DNA from: Ignatzschineria larvae DSM 13226
GTDB lineage: Bacteria; Pseudomonadota; Gammaproteobacteria; Cardiobacteriales; Wohlfahrtiimonadaceae
Direction of reading: 5' to 3'
Length of the DNA: 64,000 nt
NCBI RefSeq assembly: GCF_038500265.1
Contig: NZ_CP150637.1
Location: 5,001 to 69,000 of the forward strand
Below the pieces are notes generated by a model. It was not told the DNA's origin, made no database searches, and saw nothing but the letters and a program-made list of their open reading frames with translations. Positions 9,864-19,851 of this stretch are shown piece after piece; positions within the stretch are counted from its first letter, which is position 1; each line of letters starts with the position of its first letter. Position numbers and translations under genes: made by a program.

Positions 9864-11645
9864 CTATTTGTTCTCTTCTTCATCCGGAACAACGGCAATC
9901 GCTAATTCATCTAATTGTGCTTGGCTAATATGTGCCGGTGCATCGGTTAAGAGACAAGCTGCCGATTGTGTTTTCGGGAATGCGATCACGTCACGAATAG
10001 AATTTTGCTCAGCCATTAACATGACTAAACGGTCAAGACCAAAAGCAATACCTCCGTGCGGTGGCGCACCATATTTAAGCGCATCTAAGAGGAAGCCAAA
10101 TTTCTCTTCCGCTTCGGCTTTATCAATGCCGAGAAGTTCAAAGACTTTCATCTGCACGTCGTGTTTGAAGATACGGATTGAACCGCCGCCGAGCTCAGTA
10201 CCGTTTAAAACAAGGTCATAAGCATTGGCAATCGCATTAGCCGGATCTGTTAATGATTCAATGCCCGTTTTCGGTGTTGTAAATGGATGATGAACCGCCA
10301 CATAACGTTTCGCATCTTCATCATATTCAAACATCGGGAAGTCAACAACCCACATTGGTGCCCATTTGCAAGTCAGTAGGTTAAGATCTTTACCAATTTT
10401 AACGCGTAATGCACCAATTGCATCATTCACAACAGTGGCTTTATCTGCGCCAAAGAAGATGATGTCATTATTTTGGGCGTTCGTCGCTTTGAGTAATTCC
10501 GTTAATGTTGCATCATCTAAGAATTTCACAATCGGTGATTGTAAGCCGTCACGACCTGCAGCAATATCATTGACACGAATGTAAGCCAGACCTTTTGCGC
10601 CATAACGACCTACGAAATCTGTGTATTCATCAATATGACGACGAGTAAATTGATCAGAAGCGCCCGGGATATTGAGGGCAACTACGCGACCCCCTTCACG
10701 GTTCGCAGCATCCTTAAAGACTTTAAAATCACAACCTTTCATCAATTCTGTGACTTCAGTAAACTCAAGTGGAATACGAAGATCAGGTTTATCTGAACCA
10801 AAGCGAGCCATCGCTTCGTGCCAAGTCATCCGTGGGAAATTATCTCCAAGATCCACATTGATTGATTCTTGGAATACATTGCGGATCATCTTCTCGGCAA
10901 TATCCATAATCTCATCCGATGAGAGGAATGACGTTTCGATATCCACTTGGGTGAATTCAGGTTGACGATCTGCACGAAGATCCTCATCGCGGAAACAACG
11001 GACGATCTGATAGTAGCGATCAAAACCACTGACCATCAATAGCTGTTTGAAGAGCTGTGGGCTTTGTGGAAGTGCAAAAAATTCGCCGTGATGTACACGA
11101 GAGGGAACAACATAGTCACGCGCCCCTTCAGGTGTTGCTTTAGTTAAGAACGGTGTTTCGATATCGAGGAAGCCTTGCTCATCGAGCGCTTGACGGATAT
11201 AGCGGGTCACTTTTGAACGCAACATAATGTTTTGATGCATTCTGTTATCCCGTAGATCAAGATAACGATATTTGAGACGAACTTCTTCAGAGGTTTTATC
11301 ATCCCCTAATTGGAACGGAAGAGGCGCTGAGCTATTGAGGATCTCAAGTTGCTTGGCAACGACTTCGATTTTTCCCGAAACGATATTCTCGTTGATCATT
11401 CCTTCAGGGCGAGCAATCACTTCGCCTTCGATTTTGATGACATATTCATTACGAATCTTTTCGGCTTCAGTAAAAGGGGTTGATAATAGTGCAGGGTCGA
11501 TAACCACTTGCACAATACCTTCTCTATCTCGAAGATCGACAAAGATAATCCCACCGTGGTCACGGCGACGATGTACCCAACCAGAGAGGGTAACGGTTTT
11601 GCCAATAAGATCTTCGTTCACTAATCCGCAATAATGTGATCGCAT
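9864..11645 (-). CDS. aspS: Aspartyl-tRNA synthetase
   Basis: Class IIb synthetase charging tRNA(Asp), bacterial type. From Met at 11645 the protein has 593 residues: an N-terminal OB-fold anticodon-binding domain ([23 protein letters not shown]), the class II catalytic core with motif 2 ([23 protein letters not shown], read in parts), the bacterial GAD insertion, and motif 3 ([14 protein letters not shown]) near the C-terminus. An upstream in-frame Met at 11696 would add 17 residues absent from the family. The start at 11645 is preceded by AAGGA nine bases upstream and gives the family's usual N-terminus (MRSHYCG). Whether it discriminates against tRNA(Asn) cannot be judged here. Confidence 0.97.
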   Translation of the reverse strand: MRSHYCGLVNEDLIGKTVTLSGWVHRRRDHGGIIFVDLRDREGIVQVVIDPALLSTPFTEAEKIRNEYVIKIEGEVIARPEGMINENIVSGKIEVVAKQLEILNSSAPLPFQLGDDKTSEEVRLKYRYLDLRDNRMHQNIMLRSKVTRYIRQALDEQGFLDIETPFLTKATPEGARDYVVPSRVHHGEFFALPQSPQLFKQLLMVSGFDRYYQIVRCFRDEDLRADRQPEFTQVDIETSFLSSDEIMDIAEKMIRNVFQESINVDLGDNFPRMTWHEAMARFGSDKPDLRIPLEFTEVTELMKGCDFKVFKDAANREGGRVVALNIPGASDQFTRRHIDEYTDFVGRYGAKGLAYIRVNDIAAGRDGLQSPIVKFLDDATLTELLKATNAQNNDIIFFGADKATVVNDAIGALRVKIGKDLNLLTCKWAPMWVVDFPMFEYDEDAKRYVAVHHPFTTPKTGIESLTDPANAIANAYDLVLNGTELGGGSIRIFKHDVQMKVFELLGIDKAEAEEKFGFLLDALKYGAPPHGGIAFGLDRLVMLMAEQNSIRDVIAFPKTQSAACLLTDAPAHISQAQLDELAIAVVPDEEENK

Positions 11646-12569
11646 AATGTTGTTGTCCTTAAAAATGAATCTAAATATTCCCCAATCAAGGGGCAAATAA
11701 AGGGTAAATTATAATTGAATAATTTGAAAAGCAAATGAGATTATTATAAGACATTTTGCGGAAACTTTCAGAGGAAGATATGTGAAAGAGTTGTCTTTAG
11801 GGAAAAGGGTGAATGCAGAAGATCTTATAGATCTTAATCCCCGTTTAGCCCCTTCAAGATCGACTCTCGAATAAAGGGGGGATTTTAGATTGTGATCCGC
11901 ATACCATTTATCGCAGAGTGATCTTGAATAATAGTCTAGGAACCTACGTTGATTCGCAGTGAAACCTTTGTAATAAACGCAGGTTCCTAGATTTATAAGC
12001 CTATCTGTCCTCTATTGATTATATATTTATTATTAGAGGCGATACTACTCACCATATTTTACTAAGCTGTGAGGATATCTTTCCTCTTAGGCTTAGCCCT
12101 CCTTTGTCTATGTTTAGATTGTGGTGATGCTGTTATTTCATAGTTATTATCAATCTAAACACAAAATTTGATAACGCCGACACCTTTATGATTAGCGTAT
12201 TTATTTTATAAATGCAAATTTTTTTGGTAAATGAGTTTGGATAAATATCAATTTAATGTTGAATAAAAGGGGGTAATCGCTGTCAAATAGGGCTGTTTAC
12301 TCTTTTTATATCTTCATTATTTATCTCGTGAGAAAAGTACGAATTATTCTCGGACTATCTTTTAAAATAAGATTGAGGCATTATTGCTCAGAGAGATTGA
12401 TTATCGGATTAAAGATCGCTGTAAATCATACACTACTGTATGAGATAAAATTATTATCGGATTGTTAATGTATAGTATTGATTAGAAGTAGATAACGTTG
12501 TTTATTGCGAACGTCGTTGATTGCGATAAGGGACATAAGTACATAAGAATAAAATAGGGATATTTCACA
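11646..12569. other. Long gene-free gap between divergent aspS and TSUP genes
   Basis: About 920 bases without a supported gene. The aspS promoter should lie at its left end and the TSUP promoter at its right end, but no pair of hexamers stands out. The centre holds four consecutive hairpins, described separately. A 30-codon frame beginning GTG at 11782 has a good ribosome binding site (GAGGAAG) and ends at 11874, but it resembles nothing known. No copy of the TAGTAA repeat family is present. Confidence 0.6.
11936..12161. other. Cluster of four hairpins in an intergenic region
   Basis: Four inverted repeats follow one another. At 11936-11990, CTAGGAACCTACGTT pairs with AACGCAGGTTCCTAG with one mismatch. 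At 12009-12039, CCTCTA pairs with TAGAGG. At 12062-12096, CTAAGC..GAGG pairs with CCTC..GCTTAG. At 12111-12161, TGTTTAGATTG pairs perfectly with CAATCTAAACA. None is followed by a clear T-run. It may be a structured RNA, an untranslated leader or the remains of a repeat element; the strand is unknown. Confidence 0.5.
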
Positions 12570-13379
12570 ATGGGGATTGAGTTGGTTGTTTTTCTGTTAT
12601 TAGGTTGTGTGATCGGGATTATCTCAGGTCTTTTAGGCGTTGGCGGTGGTACTGTAGTTGTGCCTACAGTGGTTTTTTTCTTAGTCTCAATTGGGGTTGA
12701 TCCTGATTTGGTGATGAAAATCGCATTAGGTTCCTCTTTTGCCGTTGTGGGCATTACGAGTCTTTCTTCAGTCATTGCGCACCAACGCCGGGGTTCTGTC
12801 GTTTGGCCGGTGGTGTTTTTATTAGGGATTGGGGCGATGATAGGCGTGGCGCTCGGTAGTCTTGTCGTGAGTCGTCTTAATAATTTAGTACTACAACTTT
12901 TCTTCTGTCTCTTTTTGGCCTATACCATTTTCAATATGGTGCGAGGCGCGTCTAAAAAAGAAGCCGATCAAATGATTCCCTTTGCAAAACCACTCTACCT
13001 CTTAGTCGGGAGTGTTATTGGCTTTATCTCAAGTTTCGTCGGTATCGGTGGAGGAGTGATGATCGTACCGGTTTTAAGTAAAATCGGTTATAAAATGAAA
13101 AATGCAATCGCCTCTTCTTCTGCTGTTGGAATGTTAATGGCGTGTGCCGGTGCGCTGAGTGCCTTAGTAACAGGTTGGAATGTCGCGGATACGCCGGATA
13201 ATTCCCTTGGATTTATCTATCTTCCTGCAGTGATTGGCTTATCGATCACGAGTTTTATTTTCGCACCGCTTGGCGCGAAGTTAGTCTATATTCTACCGGT
13301 AAAACGTATTCGGCAGATCTTTGCCGGCTTTTTAACATTGATTCTATTGGTTTTTATTTACAATAATTTTATTGGTTAA
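12570..13379 (+). CDS. TSUP family (TauE/SafE) anion exporter
   Basis: 269-residue polytopic inner membrane protein with two homologous halves. Each begins with the family's Gly-rich motif, LLGVGGGTVVVPTV (about 21-34) and FVGIGGGVMIVPVL (about 162-175). About eight membrane helices are expected. TSUP members export or import small organosulfur or sulfite-like anions; the substrate here cannot be predicted. Monogenic, with a terminator about 160 bases downstream before polA. The stop codon lies inside a 14-bp tandem duplication. Confidence 0.88.
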   Translation: MGIELVVFLLLGCVIGIISGLLGVGGGTVVVPTVVFFLVSIGVDPDLVMKIALGSSFAVVGITSLSSVIAHQRRGSVVWPVVFLLGIGAMIGVALGSLVVSRLNNLVLQLFFCLFLAYTIFNMVRGASKKEADQMIPFAKPLYLLVGSVIGFISSFVGIGGGVMIVPVLSKIGYKMKNAIASSSAVGMLMACAGALSALVTGWNVADTPDNSLGFIYLPAVIGLSITSFIFAPLGAKLVYILPVKRIRQIFAGFLTLILLVFIYNNFIG

Positions 13380-13395
13380 AGTTTATTGGTTAACA
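13368..13395 (+). repeat. 14-bp tandem duplication spanning the TSUP stop codon
   Basis: Unit TTTATTGGTTAAAG at 13368-13381 is repeated as TTTATTGGTTAACA at 13382-13395, matching at 12 of 14 positions. The first copy encodes the last codons and the TAA stop. A comparable 14-bp triplication lies at the ccmB stop codon. Confidence 0.8.
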
Positions 13396-13540
13396 AGATG
13401 TGGCGAGATTCTTATTCGATAGCACAAGCGCAAAGCGTTAGAACCTCATAAGTGGATGTTTTATTAGTGTAGGGATTCGAAATGTAGAGATTTGAGGCAG
13501 AGAGGGCGCATAAATTGAATAAGTGAATAAGCAGATAAGA

Positions 13541-13566
13541 AGCGGGGCGAGTTCCTCGCTTTTTTG
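13541..13566 (+). terminator. Intrinsic terminator after the TSUP gene
   Basis: Stem AGCGGGG / CCTCGCT (one G-T pair) with a six-base loop CGAGTT, followed by six T. Confidence 0.75.
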
Positions 13567-13657
13567 TATTATAATTGAAGTCATTTATTTTCTTGAAATA
13601 GGGTCTTGAAATCTGTTCAGATCCATTCGGATACTTGTATAAAGGTTAATAATCACT

Positions 13658-16411
13658 ATGTCGAAAACATTCTTAGTCATTGATGGCTCTAACTTCCTCT
13701 TTCGTGCCTTCCACGCGTTGCCGCCACTTAAAAGCCCAGATGGCCGACCAACGGGGGCGATTCGTGGGGTGATTAATATGTTTGAGAAATTGATGCGGGA
13801 ATTTCGACCGGATTATCTCGGTGTGATCTTTGACGCAAGCGGTAAGAGTTTTCGGAATGATCTGTTTGAAGAGTATAAAGCACATCGTCCGCCGATGCCG
13901 GATGATCTACGGGCACAGATTGAACCGCTCTTTGAGATTATTGATCTGATGGGTTATCCCCGTATCTCAATCCCCGGCATTGAAGCCGATGATGTGATTG
14001 CAACGCTTGCAGTGGAAGCAAAATCAAAAGGTATCCGGACTATTATTGCCTCGAGTGATAAAGATTTAGCGCAACTTGTGGAAGATGGCGCTATTAATAT
14101 GTTTGACGGAATGAAAAATGAGATGCTTGGCCGAGAAGAGGTTTTTGCAAAATATGGCGTTTATCCTGAGCAAGTACGCGATTATCTCTCATTGATGGGG
14201 GATAGTGCCGATAATATTCCCGGCGTTCAAGGTGTGGGACCTAAGACTGCGGCAAAGTGGATTCACGAATGGGGTTCGCTTGAGGGAATTATTGAAAATG
14301 CCGAGAAGATCAAGGGTAAAGTAGGCGAGAGATTACGAGATAGCCTCGATGTCTTAGCACTTTCTAAAAAGCTCACAACCCTATATACCGAAGCATCCCT
14401 ACCTTTTAAAGTGGAAGAATTAACACCGAAAGATCGCTTTACCGAGCGGTTACAAGCCATCTATCAAGAGCTTGGTTTCCGGCAGTTATTAGCAGAGCTT
14501 GAGAAAGGGGATGCGGTGGATGAGGGCTTTGTGCCGCCGACCGCAAAAGCCAGTGATAGTTCAGTCAGCGGTGAAGAGTGGGTTAACCCGCAGGTGCCGG
14601 CAACTCGAGAGTATCAAACGATTACTACAATAGCCGAGTTAGAGGCTTTTCTAGCATTGGTGCCGGAAAGTGCGTTACTGGCCTTTGATACAGAGACAGA
14701 TGGTCTTGAGTTTATGCATTCCGCTTTAATCGGCATTTCACTATCCGTAGCGCCGGGATCTGCAATCTATATCCCCTTCAAACAGGCCGGTTTAGAAAAT
14801 CCTTTGAGTATTGATGAAGTGATTCCTCGCCTAAAACCTATTCTGGAAGATCCCGCGATTCTAAAGGTAGGGCAGAATGCTAAATTTGATTGGCATATTT
14901 TGAAGCGTTATGGGATCGAAGTACAAGGTATTGCCGATGATACGATGTTGGCGAGCTATATTTTAGATCCTACTGGTAATCGTCATAATATGGATGCCTT
15001 AGCGGAACTCTATCTTGGATATAAAACCACTTCCTTTGAAGAGATTGCCGGCAAAGGGCGTCATCAGAAGACTTTTGATGAGATTGATATTGAGACAGCG
15101 AGTTTCTATGCCTGTGAAGATGCGGATATTACTTTGCAATTGCGACACAGTATATTGCCTCGCCTCAAAGCACAAACCGGGCAATATCAGATCTATGAAG
15201 AGATCGAAATGCCTTTAGTGCCGGTACTTGCAAAAATGGAACACGCCGGTATTGAGGTGGATGCTGCGCATTTAGAAGCGCTCAGTCACGAGTTTGGCGA
15301 GCGTTTAAAAGCGTTAGAGATTGAAGCGTATGAGTTAGCGGGCGAAGAATTTAATATGAGTTCATCAAAGCAGGTGGGTGAGATTCTCTTTGATAAATTA
15401 CAGTTGCCGGTCATTAAGAAAACGCCAAAAGGCGCGCCGTCCACTGCGGAAGATGTATTACAAAAATTAGCGGAGGATTACCCGCTACCGAAATTGATTA
15501 TTGAGTATCGGGAGTTTTCGAAGTTACGTTCAACTTATACCGATTCATTAGTCGCCGATATTAACCCTGATACAGGGCGCGTCCATACCTCATTTAACCA
15601 AGCGCAAACGAGTACCGGTCGACTCTCTTCTTCGAACCCTAATCTGCAAAATATCCCGATTCGAACTAGTGAGGGGCGACGAATTCGGGAAGCTTTTGTG
15701 GCGAAAGAGGGGCATATTCTACTCTCTGCCGACTATTCACAGGTTGAGCTTCGTTTAATGGCACATTTTTCTCAAGATGAGACGATGATTAAGGCCTTTA
15801 GAGAGGGGAAGGATATTCACGCGGCAACGGCGGCGGAAGTGTTCCGTACCCCACTTGAAAAAGTGACAAGCCAAGAGCGTCGAGCGGCGAAAGCCATTAA
15901 CTTTGGTTTAATCTATGGAATGGGGGCGTTTGGATTGGCGAAGCAGTTAGGAATCTCTCGAACCCAAGCACAAGAGTATATTAGCCTCTATTTTAGCCGT
16001 TATCCCGGCGTTTTAAATTATATGGATCAGACGAAAGAGCGCGCTCGCGAGCAAGGTTATGTAGAAACGCTATTAGGGCGTAGGCTCTATCTTCCGGGAA
16101 TTCATAGCAGTAATGCCATTGCCCGTTCAGGTGCAGAGCGAATTGCAATCAATGCACCACTGCAAGGAACGGCAGCCGATATCATCAAATTAGCAATGCT
16201 AAAGGTAGATCGTTTGTTGAGTGAAAAACCGGAGATTGAAGCGAAAATGTTATTACAAGTGCACGATGAATTGATTCTAGAGTCTTCACTTGCATCAGAG
16301 AAGTTAGCAACAGAATTACTGATTACAGCAATGACCGATGTGATTGAGATTGATGTACCGCTGATTGTAGAAGTCGGTCGTGGTAAGAATTGGGATGAAA
16401 CAGATAGTTAA
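13658..16411 (+). CDS. polA: DNA polymerase I
   Basis: Repair and Okazaki-fragment processing polymerase of 917 residues (E. coli 928). The N-terminal 5' nuclease domain begins with LVIDGSNFLFRAFHALP and contains EADDVIATLA and SSDKDLAQL. The 3'-5' proofreading domain is active-looking: DTE at 344-346, NAKFDWH, and YACEDADITL. The polymerase domain has motif A DYSQVELRLMAHF (from residue 692), motif B RRAAKAINFGLIYGMGAFG and motif C VHDE with His869, Asp870 and Glu871. All three activities appear intact. It has its own terminator, and downstream pnt converges on it. Confidence 0.98.
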   Translation: MSKTFLVIDGSNFLFRAFHALPPLKSPDGRPTGAIRGVINMFEKLMREFRPDYLGVIFDASGKSFRNDLFEEYKAHRPPMPDDLRAQIEPLFEIIDLMGYPRISIPGIEADDVIATLAVEAKSKGIRTIIASSDKDLAQLVEDGAINMFDGMKNEMLGREEVFAKYGVYPEQVRDYLSLMGDSADNIPGVQGVGPKTAAKWIHEWGSLEGIIENAEKIKGKVGERLRDSLDVLALSKKLTTLYTEASLPFKVEELTPKDRFTERLQAIYQELGFRQLLAELEKGDAVDEGFVPPTAKASDSSVSGEEWVNPQVPATREYQTITTIAELEAFLALVPESALLAFDTETDGLEFMHSALIGISLSVAPGSAIYIPFKQAGLENPLSIDEVIPRLKPILEDPAILKVGQNAKFDWHILKRYGIEVQGIADDTMLASYILDPTGNRHNMDALAELYLGYKTTSFEEIAGKGRHQKTFDEIDIETASFYACEDADITLQLRHSILPRLKAQTGQYQIYEEIEMPLVPVLAKMEHAGIEVDAAHLEALSHEFGERLKALEIEAYELAGEEFNMSSSKQVGEILFDKLQLPVIKKTPKGAPSTAEDVLQKLAEDYPLPKLIIEYREFSKLRSTYTDSLVADINPDTGRVHTSFNQAQTSTGRLSSSNPNLQNIPIRTSEGRRIREAFVAKEGHILLSADYSQVELRLMAHFSQDETMIKAFREGKDIHAATAAEVFRTPLEKVTSQERRAAKAINFGLIYGMGAFGLAKQLGISRTQAQEYISLYFSRYPGVLNYMDQTKERAREQGYVETLLGRRLYLPGIHSSNAIARSGAERIAINAPLQGTAADIIKLAMLKVDRLLSEKPEIEAKMLLQVHDELILESSLASEKLATELLITAMTDVIEIDVPLIVEVGRGKNWDETDS

Positions 16412-16440
16412 ATTCTCGTTTATGAGTTTATAAGATCATT

Positions 16441-16473
16441 GAAAGGCACGAATCTCACATTCGTGCCTTTTTA
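16441..16473 (+). terminator. polA intrinsic terminator
   Basis: Perfect stem AAAGGCACGAAT / ATTCGTGCCTTT with a short loop, followed by a T tract, 30 bases after the polA stop. Confidence 0.9.
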
Positions 16474-16488
16474 TTGATAATGATTTTA

Positions 16489-16615
16489 TAGTAATGTTGG
16501 TTCAAAATAAGCTTATTTAAATGCCGGCGCATCGGTTGTAATAAGTAAGGGATCCGTTCTATCCGGCATCTTGCAAGTGTGGTTTAAAATCATTTTTCTT
16601 AAACCAAATTTACTA
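16489..16615 (-). repeat. MITE-like element, copy C (short subtype, 127 bp)
   Basis: Ends TAGTAATGTTGGTTCA and, on the other strand, TAGTAAATTTGGTTTAAG, giving terminal inverted repeats. The interior holds the sub-palindrome ATGCCGG..CCGGCAT around GCGCATCGGTTGTAATAAG, then CTTGCAAGTGT. It is flanked by TA on the left and TG on the right (a mutated TA duplication if the target is TA). It lies between the convergent polA and pntB terminators. Its sequence is almost the same as copy D. Confidence 0.85.
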
Positions 16616-16624
16616 TGAATACCA

Positions 16625-16659
16625 TAAAAAAAGCGCTAACTCTTTCGATATTAGCGCTC
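16625..16659 (-). terminator. pnt operon terminator
   Basis: On the minus strand, stem AGCGCTAA / TTAGCGCT followed by seven T, about 60 bases after the pntB stop. Confidence 0.85.
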
Positions 16660-16719
16660 TATTTAAGAGATATCTATCTTTTTAAAACAAAGCGATATCC
16701 TGTAATGACTCAAGACTCA

Positions 16720-18111
16720 TTAGAGTGATTTTAGCGTAGTAATCATCTCATTTAACACTTTTTGGGCATCTCCATAAACCATATCGGTATTATCGAGATA
16801 GAAGAGATGGTTCTCAATACCCGAGAAGCCTGAGCCTTGACCCCGTTTGATGACAAATACCTGTTTTGCTTGGTCGGCATTGAGGATGGGCATACCGTAG
16901 ATCGGACTTGATTTATCTGTCCGAGCGACAGGATTGACTACATCATTTGCACCGATCACAAGTACGACATCGGTATCTTTAAACTCATCATTAATCTCAT
17001 CAAGGTCAAAGATGCTCTCGTAAGGAATCCCTGATTCTGCAAGCAGAACATTCATATGGCCCGGCATTCTTCCTGCAACAGGATGAATTGCAAAGCGCAC
17101 ATCAACGTCGCGATTTTCAAGAATCTTCACAAGCTCTGCCACTTTATGTTGTGCTTGCGCCGCCGCTAAACCGTAACCTGGGACGATAATGACGCGATCA
17201 GAGTAAGCCATTGTCATCGCCGCATTTGCCGCATCTGTTTCCGTCATTGAGCCTTCAATCTCTGTCTCTTCCGCACTCTTTTCACCAAAGTTAGAGAAGA
17301 GAACATTGCTTAATGAACGGTTCATTGCTTTCGCCATGAGAACTGTCAAGAGTGTACCTGCCGCCCCGACGGTTGTACCGGCGATGATAAGGCCACCGTT
17401 GTCGAGCGCAATCCCTTCAAAGGCAACAGCAATACCGGTAAAGGCATTGAAGAGCGAAATGATGACCGGCATATCTGCGCCACCAATAGGAATCGCTACT
17501 AAAGCTCCTAATGCAAGGGTGAAGGCGAAGAAGATAAAGATCATAAAGTAGCTAGGCTCTGCATTTGATGCTAGGAGTAATGCTAAGAGTAGCGAGAACA
17601 TCAATAAGAAGAGGTTAACCGCATTACGATTTTTAAAGCGAATGGTTTTATTCATTCGGCCATCTAATTTTGCCCAAGCCACGATAGAACCGGTGAAAGA
17701 AACCGCACCGATAAAGCCACCAATAGCGGCTAGGAATAGTGCGCTAGAGGTGTTTTCTGCTGAACCTACTTGAAGTAAGGCAATTGCCCCAATAATCGCA
17801 GCCGCTCCGCCACCAACGCCATTATAGATTGCGATCATCTGTGGCATATCGGTCATTGCCACTTTGAGTGCAGAGCGTTTTGCAATCACAGCACCGATGG
17901 CGACCGCGATAATAATCAAAATTAAGTTTGTAAAATAGTGATGCGCTGTAATCGCCGGATGAAATAGGGTAATCACAACCGCTAATAACATCGCTAATCC
18001 CGCATAGTGAATCCCTTTGCGAGCGGTTGAAGGATGGCTCATACTTTTGAGCGCGTAGATAAAAACAATAGCAGCTACAAAGTAGCCAATATTCACAAGC
18101 AGTGCGCCCAT
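16720..18111 (-). CDS. pntB: NAD(P) transhydrogenase subunit beta
   Basis: 463-residue subunit with about nine membrane helices (residues 1-265) that form part of the proton channel, followed by the cytoplasmic NADP(H)-binding domain III (about 285-463). Domain III motifs are visible: VIIVPGYGLAAAQAQHKV, HPVAGRMPGHMNVLLAE, DVVLVIGANDVVNP and KRGQGSGFSGIENHLFY. The enzyme uses the proton gradient to drive hydride transfer from NADH to NADP. It is the last gene of a three-gene operon, three bases after pntAB. Confidence 0.96.
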   Translation of the reverse strand: MGALLVNIGYFVAAIVFIYALKSMSHPSTARKGIHYAGLAMLLAVVITLFHPAITAHHYFTNLILIIIAVAIGAVIAKRSALKVAMTDMPQMIAIYNGVGGGAAAIIGAIALLQVGSAENTSSALFLAAIGGFIGAVSFTGSIVAWAKLDGRMNKTIRFKNRNAVNLFLLMFSLLLALLLASNAEPSYFMIFIFFAFTLALGALVAIPIGGADMPVIISLFNAFTGIAVAFEGIALDNGGLIIAGTTVGAAGTLLTVLMAKAMNRSLSNVLFSNFGEKSAEETEIEGSMTETDAANAAMTMAYSDRVIIVPGYGLAAAQAQHKVAELVKILENRDVDVRFAIHPVAGRMPGHMNVLLAESGIPYESIFDLDEINDEFKDTDVVLVIGANDVVNPVARTDKSSPIYGMPILNADQAKQVFVIKRGQGSGFSGIENHLFYLDNTDMVYGDAQKVLNEMITTLKSL

Positions 18112-18114
18112 AGT

Positions 18115-18408
18115 CTATTTCTCCTCTTTTTTGTTAGATTTGAACATCTCGAGCATCCGATCGGTGACGTAGTAACCACCTACGGCATTAATTGCACCAA
18201 AGATAACGGCAATAAAAGCTAGGATTGTTTGAAATGCCCCTTCTGCATGGCCAAGTGCAATCATCGCACCCACGAGAATAATTCCATGGATGAAGTTTGA
18301 ACCTGACATTAATGGAGTATGGAGAATCGCCGGTACTCGGGAGATTACTTCATAGCCCAAAATAGCAGAAAGCACAACGATATAGAGCGCTGCAAATCCT
18401 GTAATCAT
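18115..18408 (-). CDS. pntAB: NAD(P) transhydrogenase subunit alpha part 2 (membrane part)
   Basis: 97 residues with three hydrophobic helices (LYIVVLSAILGYEVISRV, GIILVGAMIALGHA, TILAFIAVIFGAINAVGGYYVTDRML) and a charged end. It corresponds to the C-terminal membrane region of the fused enterobacterial PntA. A separate alpha-2 gene is the arrangement known from alphaproteobacteria and several other bacteria. It is 12 bases after pntAA and 3 before pntB. Confidence 0.94.
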   Translation of the reverse strand: MITGFAALYIVVLSAILGYEVISRVPAILHTPLMSGSNFIHGIILVGAMIALGHAEGAFQTILAFIAVIFGAINAVGGYYVTDRMLEMFKSNKKEEK

Positions 18409-18420
18409 ATAAAATTCTCC

Positions 18421-19542
18421 TTAAGCTGTGAGAAGCGGTTTAATACGTTCAGAGACAACTTCGCCATTGTGAATAATACGGGAATCTTTGACGACTTCAT
18501 CTTCAGAATCGAATTGTAGTCCCTCTTCAGTGATGAAGGGACTTAGGTAGTTATAAATATTTTGTGCAAACATCTCTGATGCATGAATTGCAACAGTAGA
18601 GGGTAAGTTTTGTGGGCCACAGATAGTGATACCGTGATGTTCAATGGTCTCTCCAACCTTTGTTAGTGCGCAGTTGCCACCGGTTTCTGCAGCCATATCC
18701 ACGATCACAGAGCCCGGCATCATCGACTCAACCATCTCTTTTGTGATAATGAGCGGCGCACGTCGACCCGGAATTGCCGCTGTTGAGATGATGACATGAA
18801 CACCCTTCACATGTTTTGCGAGCGCTTCGGCTTGCTGTGCCTTCTCTTCATCAGTTAATTCACGAGCATAACCGCCTTCTCCTGCGGCATTAACGCCGGT
18901 ATCGACGAGTTTTGCACCGAGTGATTCCACTTGCTCTTTCGCATCTGGGCGAATATCGTACGCTTCAACTTGTGCGCCGAGACGTTTGGCTGTAGCAATT
19001 GCCTGTAAGCCGGCAACGCCTGCACCGATCACTAAAACTTTGGCTGGGCGGATAGTGCCGGCTGCTGTTGTAAGCATCGGGAAGAAGCGTGGAGAGCTAC
19101 TTGCTGCTATGAGTGCACTTTGATAGCCCGAGATGGTCGCTTGTGAAGAGAGAACATCCATGCTCTGTGCTCTTGTTATGCGAGGAATAAATTCAAGAGC
19201 GATCGCATCAATTTTAGCTTCGGCTAACTGCTTGATAAGCGGAATTTGCCGATAGGGATCGAGTAAACAGATCAAGGTTGATCCTGCTTTAAATTGATTG
19301 ATGATTTTTTTATCGGGAGGATTAATCGCAAGAATGATGGCAGGCGTTGCAAAATCAGGTACATCTACCGTAGCACCTGCTGCAATATACTCTTCATCAC
19401 TAAAATAAGCGTGCTTGCCAGCCTCAGGGGCTACGATCACTTGAAAGCCTTTTTTAACAAGACGTTCAATATTTTTCGGATCAAGCGCCACACGTTTTTC
19501 AAGAGGATTATGCTCTTTCAGGACAATGATGGTTTTTATCAT
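18421..19542 (-). CDS. pntAA: NAD(P) transhydrogenase subunit alpha part 1 (NAD-binding)
   Basis: Soluble domain I that binds NAD(H). From the preferred start at 19542 it has 373 residues and begins MIKTIIVLKEHNPLEKRVALDP, as the AlaDH/PntA family does. The Rossmann motif is VLVIGAGVAGLQAIATAKRLGA, and VIISTAAIPGRRAPLI is a family hallmark. A longer frame from 19584 would add 14 unmatched residues; AGGAG stands 11 bases before the 19542 ATG. First gene of pntAA-pntAB-pntB. The 310-base region upstream separates it from the divergent ccm operon. Confidence 0.95.
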   Translation of the reverse strand: MIKTIIVLKEHNPLEKRVALDPKNIERLVKKGFQVIVAPEAGKHAYFSDEEYIAAGATVDVPDFATPAIILAINPPDKKIINQFKAGSTLICLLDPYRQIPLIKQLAEAKIDAIALEFIPRITRAQSMDVLSSQATISGYQSALIAASSSPRFFPMLTTAAGTIRPAKVLVIGAGVAGLQAIATAKRLGAQVEAYDIRPDAKEQVESLGAKLVDTGVNAAGEGGYARELTDEEKAQQAEALAKHVKGVHVIISTAAIPGRRAPLIITKEMVESMMPGSVIVDMAAETGGNCALTKVGETIEHHGITICGPQNLPSTVAIHASEMFAQNIYNYLSPFITEEGLQFDSEDEVVKDSRIIHNGEVVSERIKPLLTA

Positions 19543-19851
19543 AGTTTTCAGTGCTCCTAGTGGCAAAAAAGAATGAAAAATCATATTACCATTTTATCAT
19601 TTGAAATGGTAAGTCCTTACACGCTAAAAGCGTTATAAAGGCAATTGATTGCGGTTTTATCAACTATTTTGAGGTTACCATGCTGCCATTTTAAAGCTAT
19701 TTTCAGAAAGAATTTTGTTTGAGGTCGTATTTCTAATCACTTTAGCCTTTGATTTCATAATTTCTTTTACTGCGCAAAGGGGAAGATTTGCTATACTAAC
19801 GAATACTCAAAAGAGATCTTATTCAATATATTTGTTAGATAAAGGGTTGTT

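Noticed and set aside
9868-11634. Several open frames of 60-120 codons opposite aspS
   Set aside because: Antisense shadows of a strongly conserved synthetase; no binding sites or known motifs.
11936-11990. Bidirectional terminator
   Set aside because: No T-run on either side and loop of 25 bases; the nearest genes diverge from it, so no transcript should end there.
12482-12775. 97-codon minus-strand frame overlapping the TSUP start
   Set aside because: Antisense to the conserved GVGGGTVVVPT block, low-complexity Thr/Pro composition typical of a shadow frame.
16489-16615. Repeat copy C as a terminator or small RNA only
   Set aside because: The same sequence with matching ends recurs at five other sites with TA flanks, which fits a mobile repeat better.
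18319-19560. Plus-strand frames opposite pntAB and pntAA
   Set aside because: Shadows of well-conserved subunits on the other strand.
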